From Mallotus nudiflorus (taxonomy: Eukaryota > Streptophyta > Magnoliopsida > Malpighiales > Euphorbiaceae), in assembly GCA_947683625.1 (NCBI GenBank), contig CANTUR010000629.1, positions 965,501-1,029,500 of the forward strand: 64,000 nt of DNA. The letters run 5' to 3'. Positions 46,325-56,728 of this stretch are shown here, piece by piece. The stretch's first letter is position 1, and each line of letters starts with the position of its first letter. The notes beneath the pieces were generated by a model. That model did not search any database. It was not told where the DNA came from and worked only from the letters and a program-made list of their open reading frames with translations. The translations under genes and the position numbers were made by a program.

Positions 46325-46776
46325 TGTCACGACCTAAACTGGGAGTTATGACTGGTGCTAGGAAAGAGGAATTCTTTCGAATTCGGAACCTGTATCAAGC
46401 CTTAAAAAATAAAATCACAAGCAATAAATAAATAAAAATGCACCAAATTAAAAATTTTAATCGATATAAAATAAATACTCAAATGTCATTTCATAAAATA
46501 AAAATATTCATACAATTTTCAGAGACAGGTCTCAAAACCAAAATAACGTTGATTCAATAACATTACTACTGCAGTTTTCTAGAATACAATAAAAGTTTAA
46601 ATATTAATTTTACATAAAATAGCCGGAGCAGAAGAAGGCTGGCGAAAAATACTACTAATACGGTCTGACAAAGAAGACTATCCTAAAAAAAATGGTTGAG
46701 AGGGGGTCAGACCTCATTGAGTGAATTATTATAATATATTTACATGTACCACATAATGTCATATGCAATCAAGCAT

Positions 46777-46835
<59 letters not shown>

Positions 46836-47450
46836 CATTTCACACAGATGCTGAAATCCATTTTTATATATATAAATGTAGAAAACATTTGTTTAAGTGA
46901 AATATCAAATAGAACCCTAAATATTTGCAACCTTAATTAAAATATCTTACTAGTCATACAGGCTCACTTAATTCCAAAGTAATTCTCTTATTCCATTTTT
47001 GGACAGTAGAGTAGCCCTGAGACACTAAGTCAACCGAGCTCCTGCAATCTCACTATCAATGTGATTGGCCCCGAGACATTAGGCCAACCGAGCTCCTGCA
47101 ATTATACTATTCACTCACTAAAATTCTCAATAATCGATCAATCAAATTTCACCTCAATTGATTCATAAACTTAACCTTAAAATCTATCACAATGGTACGT
47201 ACACAGTTCTAGTGTAGCCCACTAGATAGCACTGACTATTGATATCCTTCAATAAAACCGTAATTTAATGGAAAATACTAAATTGCACAGTTTAAATATA
47301 ATGACAATCATTTAAAAAGGATATACCACTTGTATACTAAACATATACCAAAAATATACTAAATGTATATGCTGAGTATTTGTCAAATATACTTAATATA
47401 TATTAAAACATGCTAACATATATATGTGACATATACGAATTATGTACTAA
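46325..47450 (-). mobile_element. Partial LTR of Gypsy family A, minus strand (outermost of nest)
   Basis: The plus strand starts TGTCACGACC, the inverted end of the family A LTR, followed by the GAATTCTTTCGAATTC block, the inverted AGGTCTGACC region, the inverted hairpin units (about 46990-47110) and the inverted 'GTGCTACC' block near 47220. It stops at 47450 where element B2 begins, so it was cut by that insertion. It contains a (TA)n run at 46783-46832. More diverged from A1 than the solo LTR. Confidence 0.8.
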
Positions 47451-47524
47451 TGTAATACCCTATATTTTATTTTAATAAAAGTAATTTCTGAATTTGTGTT
47501 ATTTTATTATTTAAAATGACATTG

Positions 47525-47604
<80 letters not shown>

Positions 47605-47854
47605 ACTACATTATTTGCATGAATATTTTATGTTTTATTATATATATATATATATATACTCGTATATAATTAGAGTTTAATTATTTTTATGTGTGTGTAT
47701 TAATTTATTTTTGTGTATATACATGTATATATGTATGTAGTACTAGTGTGTGTGTGTGTGTATATATATATATGTATGTATATGTATAGTGTGCATGTGT
47801 GTGGTGGAGAATTAAAGTAAAATATTATAATATAATGTTTTTTTATATAAAGTA

Positions 47855-47906
<52 letters not shown>

Positions 47907-49081
47907 TTTCAGGCCAAAATAGTTGGTAAAAAAAAAAAAAAAAAAACCTTCTTACACGGGTCAACCCTTATCTCCTCTTCCTCATTCTTTCTTTCTTCTC
48001 CTTTCACACCATTTTCCTTCCCATGTTACTGTGCACTCGAACCAGCAGCCTCCCAACCTGTCAGATGCAGCCATAACCACCCCGTTCCTTCTCCATCTGC
48101 TTCTTCTTCCCTTAATGTCATCTTTGCAGTGCATTATGAAGAAAGCAGCAGTAGTAGCAGCCGCGTGAAGTAGCAACAGGAACGACTATAGCAGCAGCCT
48201 CCAGCCCTCCTGCCGTGACACCCAGCACCACCACCGCCACCACCTGCTGTCACTGGGAGCAGCAGCAACTCAGGCTTGCAATAGCAACCCCTCCCCTGTC
48301 CTGAGTTGAGTTTGAAGTAAGTTAGTGGGTTAGTAATTAGTTAGCTTTAGGTTAGTTTTTAGTTAGATTTAGTTGTTTGTTAGTTGATTTTGGTTAAGAG
48401 TACATCAAAATTAATTTAGATTAATTAAATTGATTTTTATGGAATTTTTGTATATTTACTTAGATATTTTAAGTTTTATGTGTATTTTGTTAATGTGGTT
48501 AATTAATTATTTTTGGTTGATTTTTGGGGTTAATTAGTGTTATTATATTATGTTAGTAATTTTAGTAGTGATAAAATAATTTTTGATAATTTATCTAATT
48601 TTTTTAAATTATTATTATTATGTAAATTTTGAAATAATAGGTTAATGGTGTGTTTTTGCTGATATTATAATTAAATACTATGTTTTAGATAATTTTGAGA
48701 TAAAATGTGGTATTAATGTAATTTTTATAAATTATTTATTATTTTTAATTAATTAATACTAACTATTTTTGAAAATTTATTCAAAATTAAATTATTTATT
48801 GTTTTGTGGTTTGAATGAGTTTTTAATTAATATTATGGTATGTTTAAACTAGTTGGGCAATTATAGTTTGAATTTGACTATTTTATGTTGAATATTTGGA
48901 AAGTTGGATTGTTATTAATATTATATTATTATTTGAAATTTTATTAAATTGTGGTGAAATTAATTTTATTTAGTGTTTTAAAAATTAAATAAATTATATT
49001 ATGATTTATTATTAATTTTTATTATTTTTGGTGATTTACTAAATTAATATTTAGTATTTGCTTATTTGTATTTTTGGTGAA

Positions 49082-49260
49082 CCTCAGTTGGGAATTGTGT
49101 AGTCTGGGGTCCCAACCCGAGGTGTTGTATCACTGTAAATTTTGAAGTGTGTTTATTTGCAGGATTGACTCTATTTCGATAGAGGGATGTCTATTTTACA
49201 TAGAAAATTCTGTCGAATTTTCGGTAGATTTCTTGTAAAATGTGACATCGGATCAATCCT
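49082..49260 (+). other. Predicted structured RNA modules I and II (B2 LTR)
   Basis: Module I 49082-49122 keeps its stem except one A/C mismatch. Module II 49161-49260: outer stem AGGATTGA/TCAATCCT, hairpin TCTAT-TTCG-ATAGA, second arm TATTTTAC/GTAAAATG. The hairpin's closing pair is T-A where B1 has C-G, a paired change. Confidence 0.5.
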
Positions 49261-49689
49261 AAAATTTTTATTCTGAGTTCGAATCGAGTCTTCCTTAGAA
49301 ACTCTAGAAGTGAGGTTTCTATTTTCTGATTGTCATTTCCTTTTTCTGTCTTTTAGTCGCCCCTCAAGTCGCGTCTACCAATCGAGGTCGAACACGACGT
49401 GCTAGAAGAGCACCTTTATCCTGTAAGTTAATAATTGATTTGAGTGTCGTATTTTTAATTTAAATCATATTAAAATCTTATGAATTTAATTTTATGAGAT
49501 TCTAGTCAACATTATTCATAGGATTTTGCATGATTTAATTTATAGTTGATTTATTTTTATTCATTGTAATTTTCATTGTTTTATTTATTTTCTTTTAATT
49601 TTTAAATAAATCACAGTAGAACGGGCTACCTGATGAGTTTCATTAGGACTGTGTGTGCACCGGTAAAATATGTGATTATTTAATTATAT

Positions 49690-49970
49690 TACTGGGGCCA
49701 ATGGTCTAGTGATGCTTTGCTCTCAGACACCGCCAGTAGTATAATATTTGTTTATTTATTAAATACTGGGGTCAAAGGTCTGGTGATATTTTACTCTCAG
49801 ATACTGCCAATATAATTTTAATTTATATTATTAAATCACTAGGGTCGATGGTCTAGTGATGCTTTGCTCTCGGACACCGCTAGTGATATTGGATTAAGAG
49901 ATATAACTGCAACTATGTATCTTGGTGATGCCTTGCTCTCGGGATCCGACAGTCTTGGATATAAGTGAGT
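49690..49970 (+). repeat. Tandem hairpin units in B2 LTR
   Basis: Units as in B1. Unit 3 (49835-49887) is closed by ATCACTAG and CTAGTGAT, where B1 has ATCACTGG and CCAGTGAT: both arms changed together. Confidence 0.55.
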
Positions 49971-50631
49971 CTTATGACTATTAAAAATTTATAAATCAGA
50001 TTCTACCAAATTTTTATACTAAAACGTTTTAAAAAGACATTTAAATGTCTATTTCTTCTCTTTTAAAAAATAGATTTATTATATGTATATCAAATGGTTT
50101 GAATAAAATTATATTATATTATATTTCCATAAAAATTTATTTTAATGAGGTTTTCAAACCACATTCATTTCTTTATTAACTTACTCAGTGAGGTCTGACT
50201 CCCCTCAACTTATTTTTTTCAGGAATTTAGGAGTTTTCTGTTAGGCCTACTTCTCTTTGCCATGTAGCTTCATCATTGGCTATTCTACGTAGGTCTATTT
50301 AGTTGTGTTATATTTACTTTCGCGTACCGCAGTAGGGAAAATTGTATAACTGCATATTTTATTTGGAATTTCATGTATTTATAATTTATGTACTGAGATA
50401 CTATTTGTATAACTGAAGTTTTAATTATTTTATGCACTGATATTATGGTTTAAATTATATTAAGAAAAATCAGTTTGATAATGTGCATTGTGATTTTATT
50501 ATTTATTGTAAGGTTTCAAGTTAAATATTTCACGATTTTTCTTTTAAGGCTTACTATGAGTTTCGGTAGCTTTATGCTTTCTCATTCCCTAGTGTTGGTC
50601 ACATGCCCCTAGGTTCGGGTCGTGACAAAGT

Positions 50632-50643
50632 TGGTATTAGAGC
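50632..50643 (+). other. Primer-binding site of B2
   Basis: TGGTATTAGAGC, one C-to-T change from the initiator-Met tRNA complement. Confidence 0.8.
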
Positions 50644-50809
50644 TTTGGCTCATTTTTCATGCTTTTGACTGTCGATGTCTATCTTTTTCTCATAATACTG
50701 CGGTTCTTAGGTTGTTGAATGTCGTTTGTTGATCTCTTGTCTTTTGGTTTCAGCATCTAAGTATATATTCCTGTTTTGTTTTATGTCTTGGTTTTCTTAT
50801 CTTTTCAGA

Positions 50810-51912
50810 ATAAGGCGTGCTCGGAATGCCCCTGCTCTAGATGCAGAACCTAATGACGGTGAGCAGTCATTTCAAGATGAGATTCTACCTCCTACCCCTC
50901 GACCTAAAGGTAGGGGTAGAGGTAGAGGTAGGGGTAGAGCTAGAGTGGCAGCGGCTCAGAGGCAGGATCAGCCTCCAATAGAGCCTCAGATTCCAATAGA
51001 GGATCCTACAGTCTTTACAGCTGGTATGATGGGTATTAATCAGGGCTTGGCAGCTCTTAATCAAGCGGTGCCCATCGTGTAACAGATGCTTCAGTGACAG
51101 ATTCAGGAGATGTCAAATGCTGATGCAACCTTATTATACTCTAGAGTGGGGCGAGTTCACTTTGATGGGACTAGGGATGTGTTGGATTTCATTAATACCA
51201 TCGAGTCCAGGACCAGATCTGGGTATTCTGACTACCAGAGGATTATGATTATGGAGCTATCAATCTCAGCAGCAACTCAGGACTGGTTTATGTAGTCCAT
51301 TTAGCCTTTCATGACGACGATGACATGGTTAGGATTTAAGGAGCAGTTCATAAGATTCTTCTGTCCTTCGTCTATGCGAAAGAACTACAGATGGTAGCTA
51401 CTTAACATTGATAGGAGAGTTCGATCAATGGAGGACTATACTCGGGAGTTTTATAGACTGATGAGGCATGCTGAGGATGTGAGACAGGATGTCACCAGGG
51501 CAGTAGAGCTGTATGTGACTGGATTAGGCCCAGCCTATATTGGTATTCAACCAGAGGGTCATAGTCTCGAGAGTGTGGTAGAGGAGGCAAGACAGCTGGA
51601 GCGTAGACGCATCCGGCATGACACAATACCTAACCCATATTGTAGTGGCATTTTCAGACCTATCCAGAAGGTGCAACAGCCAGTATTTCAGATAGGCAGC
51701 TCGAGTTCTCAGTCAACAAGCCCTTCTCAGCAGAGCAGGCAGTTTAAGGCACATCGGACTGGTAGGTACCGCCTTACTCATGATCATAGGAGTAGTAGGG
51801 CTGCTAGATTTGGTGGTAGCGCTAGCAGCAGTAGTGGGCAAAGCTTTGGGCATGGCAGTTCTAGGTTTGAAGATAGTGCATGTGCCATTTGTGGACAAGT
51901 GCACTAGGGTTC
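50810..51912 (+). pseudogene. Gag of B2, decayed and truncated
   Basis: In A1, Gag starts AGAATGAGG after a CTTTTCAG; here the same place reads AGAATAAGG, so the start Met is lost (ATA at 50810). The frame continues with an Arg/Gly-rich stretch (50910-50950), 'LLYSRVGRVHFDGTRDVLDF', 'MTTMTWLGFKEQFIRFFCP', 'EDYTREFYRLMRHAEDV', a Ser-rich part, and the first Cys pair of the zinc knuckle ('CAICGQVH'). Stops at about 51080, 51095, 51293, 51302, 51400 and 51905 lie in the same frame; no shift was seen. Capsid/RNA-binding role by family. Cut at 51912. Confidence 0.85.
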
Positions 51913-52353
51913 TGTCACGACCCAAAACAGGGGCCATGACTGGCGCTAGGGAACGGGAATTCTTTCGAATCCGGAACCCGTAGCAAGCCTAAAAATAAAA
52001 TAAATAATGCAATAATAACAATAACCATAATATATATATGCAGCGAAAAATAAAAATCTTAAATATCATACTAACATTTTCATCACTGGATTTAAATCAA
52101 ATATCATCTCATCACATATATATATATAATCTCTTTAATACAAATCCAGTTTCAATATAATACATCTCCTTAAATAAAATACATGAAATCCAATACTTTA
52201 ATTCACAACTACTGCAGTGTCTAGATAAAATAAATAAGACTCAAGTAGATAATTTACACAAAGAAGCCGGGGCGGAAGAAATCCGGCGTATCGACCTGCT
52301 ACTGAGGTCTGAAGAAGTTGACTCTCCTGAAAAATAGTCAACGGAGGGGAGTC
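51913..52353 (-). mobile_element. Partial LTR of Gypsy family A, minus strand (inside B2)
   Basis: Inverted end of a family A LTR: TGTCACGACCC at the left, then the GAATTCTTTCGAATCC block and, at the right, a segment complementary to the 'CCGTTGACTATTTTTCAGG' region. It is cut at 52353 by A1. Close in sequence to the A1 LTR, so fairly young. GGTTC (51908-51912) would be its target duplication. Confidence 0.85.
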
Positions 52354-53800
52354 TGTAATATCCCGTAATTTTAAAAATATTTTTACACTGTACCGGGATA
52401 TGCAGGTGTCAGTGATTTTTGTATTTTATATGATATTTTTATGAGTTAATATGTATTTTAAACCTATTTTAATTACTGTCTATTATTTTCAGTATTTTAC
52501 GTAAAATTTTCCCGGGACTTTCATTTTCGGGGAAATTTCCACGTAAACAATGTATTATTAATTATTTTAAATGTATTTACGGGTTTGCATGAACTCATAC
52601 ATATTTTTAAATTATTAAATAAAGCCTGTGTGTGTATATTTAATTAGGGTTTATTATTACCCTAATATTTTATTATTTATTTATTATTATTTGATTATTT
52701 TATTTATTATTAAATTATTAAAATTTATTATTTATTAATATTTAATTATTTTAATTTATTTTATTTTTTTCTTTTTCTTTTTTTTTTCTTTTTCTTTTTC
52801 TTTCTTTTTCTTTTTCTTTCTCTTTCCTTTTCTTTCTTTTTCTTCTTCTTCTTCTTCTTCTTTTTCTTCCCGTGGGTGCGTGAGCGCCGGCCACATTCTC
52901 ACCGTCGTTTCTCCCTCCTCCGGCCACCGTTTTCGACACCGCCGGTCTCTATCTTCTCCTTGAGCTCCGGTGAGTGTTATTCTAGCTTTTGTTTGAGCTA
53001 AAATGGTCTAGAATTGCTTAGGTTTTGAGTTGAATATTTCGGCCACTTTTGGTTTTTGATTTTTTTGAGCTTCAATTTGGATGATTCATGGAAACTTCCT
53101 TCACAAATGTTGTTCCTGGTAGTTTAATCTTCATGTATGAATTTTTGTAGAATTTTTGGAGGTTGTTTGGATTTTTGGGTATTTTTGAATATTTTAATAT
53201 TATTTTCGAATTTTCGGAAATTAATTATTTAAATTATGAAATTGGAGTTTATGGTTGAATTAGGTGTTGAAATGAATTATAGGAATTTATTTGGAATTTT
53301 TATGAATTTCTAAGTATTTATTTTTAATTATTGAAGTTTATGTGATTTTGTAAAATTAAGTTAATTGTGTTTTTATTTGAATTTAATTGGTTAATTGAGT
53401 TAAATATTTATGTTATTGATAAATATGTTGAGAAAATTAATTTTGGATAATTTTATGATTTTTAGTGAATTTTTGAAGTAATTTAGGTATATATATATAT
53501 ATAGGGGTATTTTGGTAATTTTACCCTAAATTGGCTAAAAATGTAATTTAATTGGTTTTAATATTTATTTAAGGTATAAAAATGATTTCTACAAAATATT
53601 TGGTATTTTTAACTAATTAAAACTATTTTTCGTGAATTATTTTCAATTATATATATAATATACGGTTTTTCAAATAAAATGAGTTTTAATCGATTTTTAT
53701 AGTGTTTCAAGGTCAATTATGTAATTTTTATTTATAAAATGTATTTTTATGATTTAAGGATATTTTTGGTATATTTGAATATATTTTCTGTGTTTGTGGA

Positions 53801-53989
53801 CCCCGGTCGACAGATTGTAGTCTGGAGTCCGACCGAGGGGTTGTGATTGTTTATGGTGTTATTTTCGAAGTGTATTTTCTTTGCAGGGTCGGCTCTACTC
53901 TTTTGAGTAGAGAGATGTCCGTTTTACAGGGGAGGTTCTGCCGGATTTCCGGTAGAATTCTCGTAAAACGTGATATCCAGTCGAACCCT
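53801..53989 (+). other. Predicted structured RNA modules I and II (A1 5' LTR)
   Basis: Module I 53801-53840: CCCC+GGTCG with CGACC+GGGG. Module II 53885-53989: outer stem AGGGT+CGG with TCG+ACCCT (one bulge); hairpin CTCTACTC-TTTT-GAGTAGAG (53893-53912); second arm CGTTTTAC (53920-53927) with GTAAAACG (53963-53970), containing inner CCGG/CCGG and TTCT/AGAA. Together a three-way junction of about 105 nt. Confidence 0.55.
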
Positions 53990-54636
53990 AATTTCCGATT
54001 CTGTGTTGAATACTCTAGATTGAATTCTAGGATTTCTGTTAGGGTTATTCTGATGTCGAGTAATTATTTCTTGTTTAGTTGCGCCGAGACCGAGGGTTAG
54101 TGGACCAGGCCCGTCGGACCTGTCTCGTGGAGCGCAGTAGGTGAGTTACTATATTATATATATATGCTTAGGATGCATGATTTAGAAAATGCATGTTTTA
54201 TTTTGACTAAATATGCATAAATAACATGATTTATATTCAAGTATATTTTTGGTATATTTTTGGTATATAATAAATTATATACATGTTTTATTAATAAAAT
54301 ATATTTAAAATGTTTTTAAATATATTTTTAGTTTAATTCATGATTTGATTGAATTTATTTGACGTATATATATACTCAAAATATACCTGGTTTATGTTTG
54401 GTATATTTTCGGTATATATATGGTTTATATTGTTGATTTATTTAAATTCATGCATCATGTATTTGTGAATGAATGTTTTATTATTTATTACTGAAAGATA
54501 TCAATAGAACGTGCTACCTAGTGGGCAGCACTAGGACCGAGTACGTACCGGTACGCCTATAGTATTTAGGCTTTATTACTGACTATTTGTGGATATCGAT
54601 TTGATTATGATTATTGATATGTGAGATGTGGTTTGG

Positions 54637-54736
54637 GTGTGATTGCTGGAGCTCGGTTGACCAAGTGTCTCGGGGCCAATCACACTGGCAGTTAGACTGC
54701 TGGAGCTCGGTTGACTTAGTGTCTCGGGGCCAGTCT
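54637..54736 (+). repeat. Two hairpin units in A1 5' LTR
   Basis: GTGTGATTG/CAATCACAC closes unit 1 (54637-54685); AGACTG/CAGTCT closes unit 2 (54694-54736). Period 54. Confidence 0.6.
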
Positions 54737-55456
54737 ACTGTCCATATGGATTAAGTGGATATATTTGGAATTAGTGAGCCTGTATGGCTAGAGTGTTGTT
54801 TAACACTATTTTTCTGAGGTTGCGATATTCTAGGGTTCTATGTGATCCTTCATAAAAGTTGATTTTCAGACAAAATATATAAAATGATTTTTCTGCATCT
54901 GTATGAACTTGCCTGTATATATACATATTACTCATATACTATTGACTGTATGCATTATCACTTAGAATGTATGTATATATACTATAGTAATTCACTCAGT
55001 GAGGTCTGACTCCCCTCCGTTGACTATTTTTCAGGAGAGTCAACTTCCTCAGACCTCAGTAGCAGGTCGATACGCCGGATTTCTTCCGCCCCGGCTTCTT
55101 TATGTAAATTGTCTACTTGAGTCTTATTTATTTTATCTAGACACTGCAGTAGCTGTAAATTACAGTATTGGATTTTATGTACTTTATTTTAAAGAGATGT
55201 ATTATGTTAAAACTGGATTTGTATAAAGATTATACATTTATGAGATTATATGCGATGTGATGAGTTTTGAATTAAATCCAGTTGATATGGATGATATTGT
55301 AATATTTATGATTTTTATTTTCCGCTGCATATTATATATTTTTATTGTTGTTATTGCATATTTATTTTATTTTTAGGCTTGCTACGGGTTCCGGATTCGA
55401 AAGAATTCCCGTTCCCTAGCGCCGGTCATGACTCCTGTTTTGGGTCGTGACAAAGT

Positions 55457-55468
55457 TGGTATCAGAGC
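55457..55468 (+). other. Primer-binding site of A1
   Basis: TGGTATCAGAGC, four bases after the LTR end; initiator-Met tRNA complement. Confidence 0.92.
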
Positions 55469-55666
55469 GAAGTTCGTATCAGAATGGAGTTCTGTGTCAG
55501 GGCTTAGTTATGTGAGTTGTGGCCCTAGTTTTAAAGTTGTGTTTTCTGTTGGACTACTGCAGTGTATTAGGTTCGAGTATGTCTTGATGAGTATTCCTTG
55601 CTGTAGTTTTCAGCGTTATTCCTCCGTTGTCTGTTTTGTCTGAATCTTTCCGTTTGTCTTTTCAGA
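55469..55666 (+). other. Gag leader of A1
   Basis: Untranslated leader between PBS and Gag. It ends in a strong splice-acceptor-like tract, TTTGTCTTTTCAG, one base before the Gag ATG at 55667. The same tract precedes Gag in B2 and in the next A unit. Confidence 0.6.
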
Positions 55667-56728
55667 ATGAGGAGGCGAGCGCGTGTCGCTCCACCGGTCG
55701 TTGAGGCCGAGGATGATGAGTCTTTTCAGGACGAGGTTTTACCTCCTGAGCAGCCAGTTAGACGTAGAGGTCGTGGCAGAGGTAGACCTCGAGGAGCGGC
55801 AGGTCGCCGTAGGCAGAGAGAGTTACAGGACGAGGAGCCTGTTGAGCCTGAGTTTGATGTTCCTGTTCCTCCAGTTGTTCAGCCTGCCTATCAGCAGGGT
55901 ATGTCTGACCCTGAGGCAGCTTTGTTCTATGCCAGAGTTGGCAGGATTGCTTTTGATGGTACTTCTGATCCTTTAGATTTTCTGCATGCGATTGAGACTA
56001 GGACTCGGACTGCTCATACCGAGTACCAGAGGATCATGATCGTTGAGTTGTCTGTCGAGGGACCAGCCTTGGATTGGTTCATTCAGATGATCCAGCCTTA
56101 TATGATGACGATGACATGGGCTCAGTTTCGAGAGCGGTTCATGAGGAGATTTTGTCCAGAGCCTCTTCGTTTGAGCTATCGTCTTCGTCTGACTAGTATT
56201 TCTCGTGGAGATCGATCAGTAGAGGAGTATACCCGAGAGTTCCTTCGTCTGGGTAGATATGCTGAGGATCTGATGCAAGATCAGTATTTCGCTGTTACTA
56301 CGTATGTTACTGGTTTGGGTTCAGCTTTTGCTGGTATGCCCACAGCAGGTCTTACTCTCGAGTCTGTGATTGAGCTAGCTAAGGAGATCGAGCTGAGGTT
56401 AGTTAGGCAGGGAGCGATGCCTGATTATTACCAGTTGGGAGTTCAGTCGAGTGGATCGCAGGCTACTCCATATTCGAGTTTTCATGTTGGTTCGAGTAGT
56501 CAGCAGCGAGGTTCGACTCAGCAGAGTCAGAGACAGCAGCAGCGAGTGCATCGGAGCAGTAGACATGGCCGTGGAGGTCAGCGTAGATCATTCAGATTTG
56601 GGTCAGGTGCTTCGAGCAGCAGCAGTGGTCGTAGTTCTGGATCAGCGGCCAGTGTTTGTCAGACTTGTGGTAGAGTCCATCAGGGACCGTGTTATCTGAC
56701 ACCGTTGACATGCTTCAGATGCGGGTAG
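55667..56728 (+). CDS. Gag polyprotein of A1, stopped in the zinc knuckle
   Basis: 353 codons. N-terminus basic and Arg/Gly-rich (residues 1-55), then the capsid (retrotransposon gag) domain, about residues 90-245, with 'LFYARVGRIAFDGTSDPLDF', 'DWFIQMIQPYMMTMTWAQF' and 'SVEEYTREFLRLGRYAEDL'. A Ser/Gln/Arg-rich linker follows (255-325), then 'CQTCGRVHQGPC' and the start of the CCHC knuckle 'CFRCG', where TAG (56726-56728) stands for the expected Gln (CAG). The frame then goes on as 'TGHFARSC' into pol, so Gag and Pol are one frame in the intact family. ATG 55667 is chosen because it is the first and matches B2. Gag forms the virus-like particle that packages element RNA. Confidence 0.9.
   Translation: MRRRARVAPPVVEAEDDESFQDEVLPPEQPVRRRGRGRGRPRGAAGRRRQRELQDEEPVEPEFDVPVPPVVQPAYQQGMSDPEAALFYARVGRIAFDGTSDPLDFLHAIETRTRTAHTEYQRIMIVELSVEGPALDWFIQMIQPYMMTMTWAQFRERFMRRFCPEPLRLSYRLRLTSISRGDRSVEEYTREFLRLGRYAEDLMQDQYFAVTTYVTGLGSAFAGMPTAGLTLESVIELAKEIELRLVRQGAMPDYYQLGVQSSGSQATPYSSFHVGSSSQQRGSTQQSQRQQQRVHRSSRHGRGGQRRSFRFGSGASSSSSGRSSGSAASVCQTCGRVHQGPCYLTPLTCFRCG

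Larger units (their letters stand above)
47451..50627 (+). mobile_element. 5' LTR of B2
   Basis: TGTAATACCC to GGGTCGTGACA, 3,177 bp, alignable with both B1 LTRs. (ATT)n at about 47527-47603, (TA)n at 47863-47901. Lacks a stretch present in B1 after the GTTGATTTTGGTTA block near 48395. Confidence 0.85.
47451..51912 (+). mobile_element. Gypsy element B2, 5' part (LTR, PBS, Gag)
   Basis: B2 has a full 5' LTR, a PBS and most of Gag, then is cut at 51912 by an inverted family A LTR. Protease, RT and the 3' LTR are not in the window up to 64000. The five bases before it are ACTAA, so the far flank of B2, if found, should start with ACTAA. Confidence 0.82.
52354..55452 (+). mobile_element. 5' LTR of A1
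   Basis: TGTAATATCCCG to GGGTCGTGACA, 3,099 bp. It contains a pyrimidine run of TTTTC type (52766-52869), structured modules (53801-53989), hairpin units (54637-54736), and splice-like sites (donors at 52970 and 54141, acceptors at 53886 and 55034). Compared with the 3' LTR it has an extra G near 52405. Confidence 0.93.
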
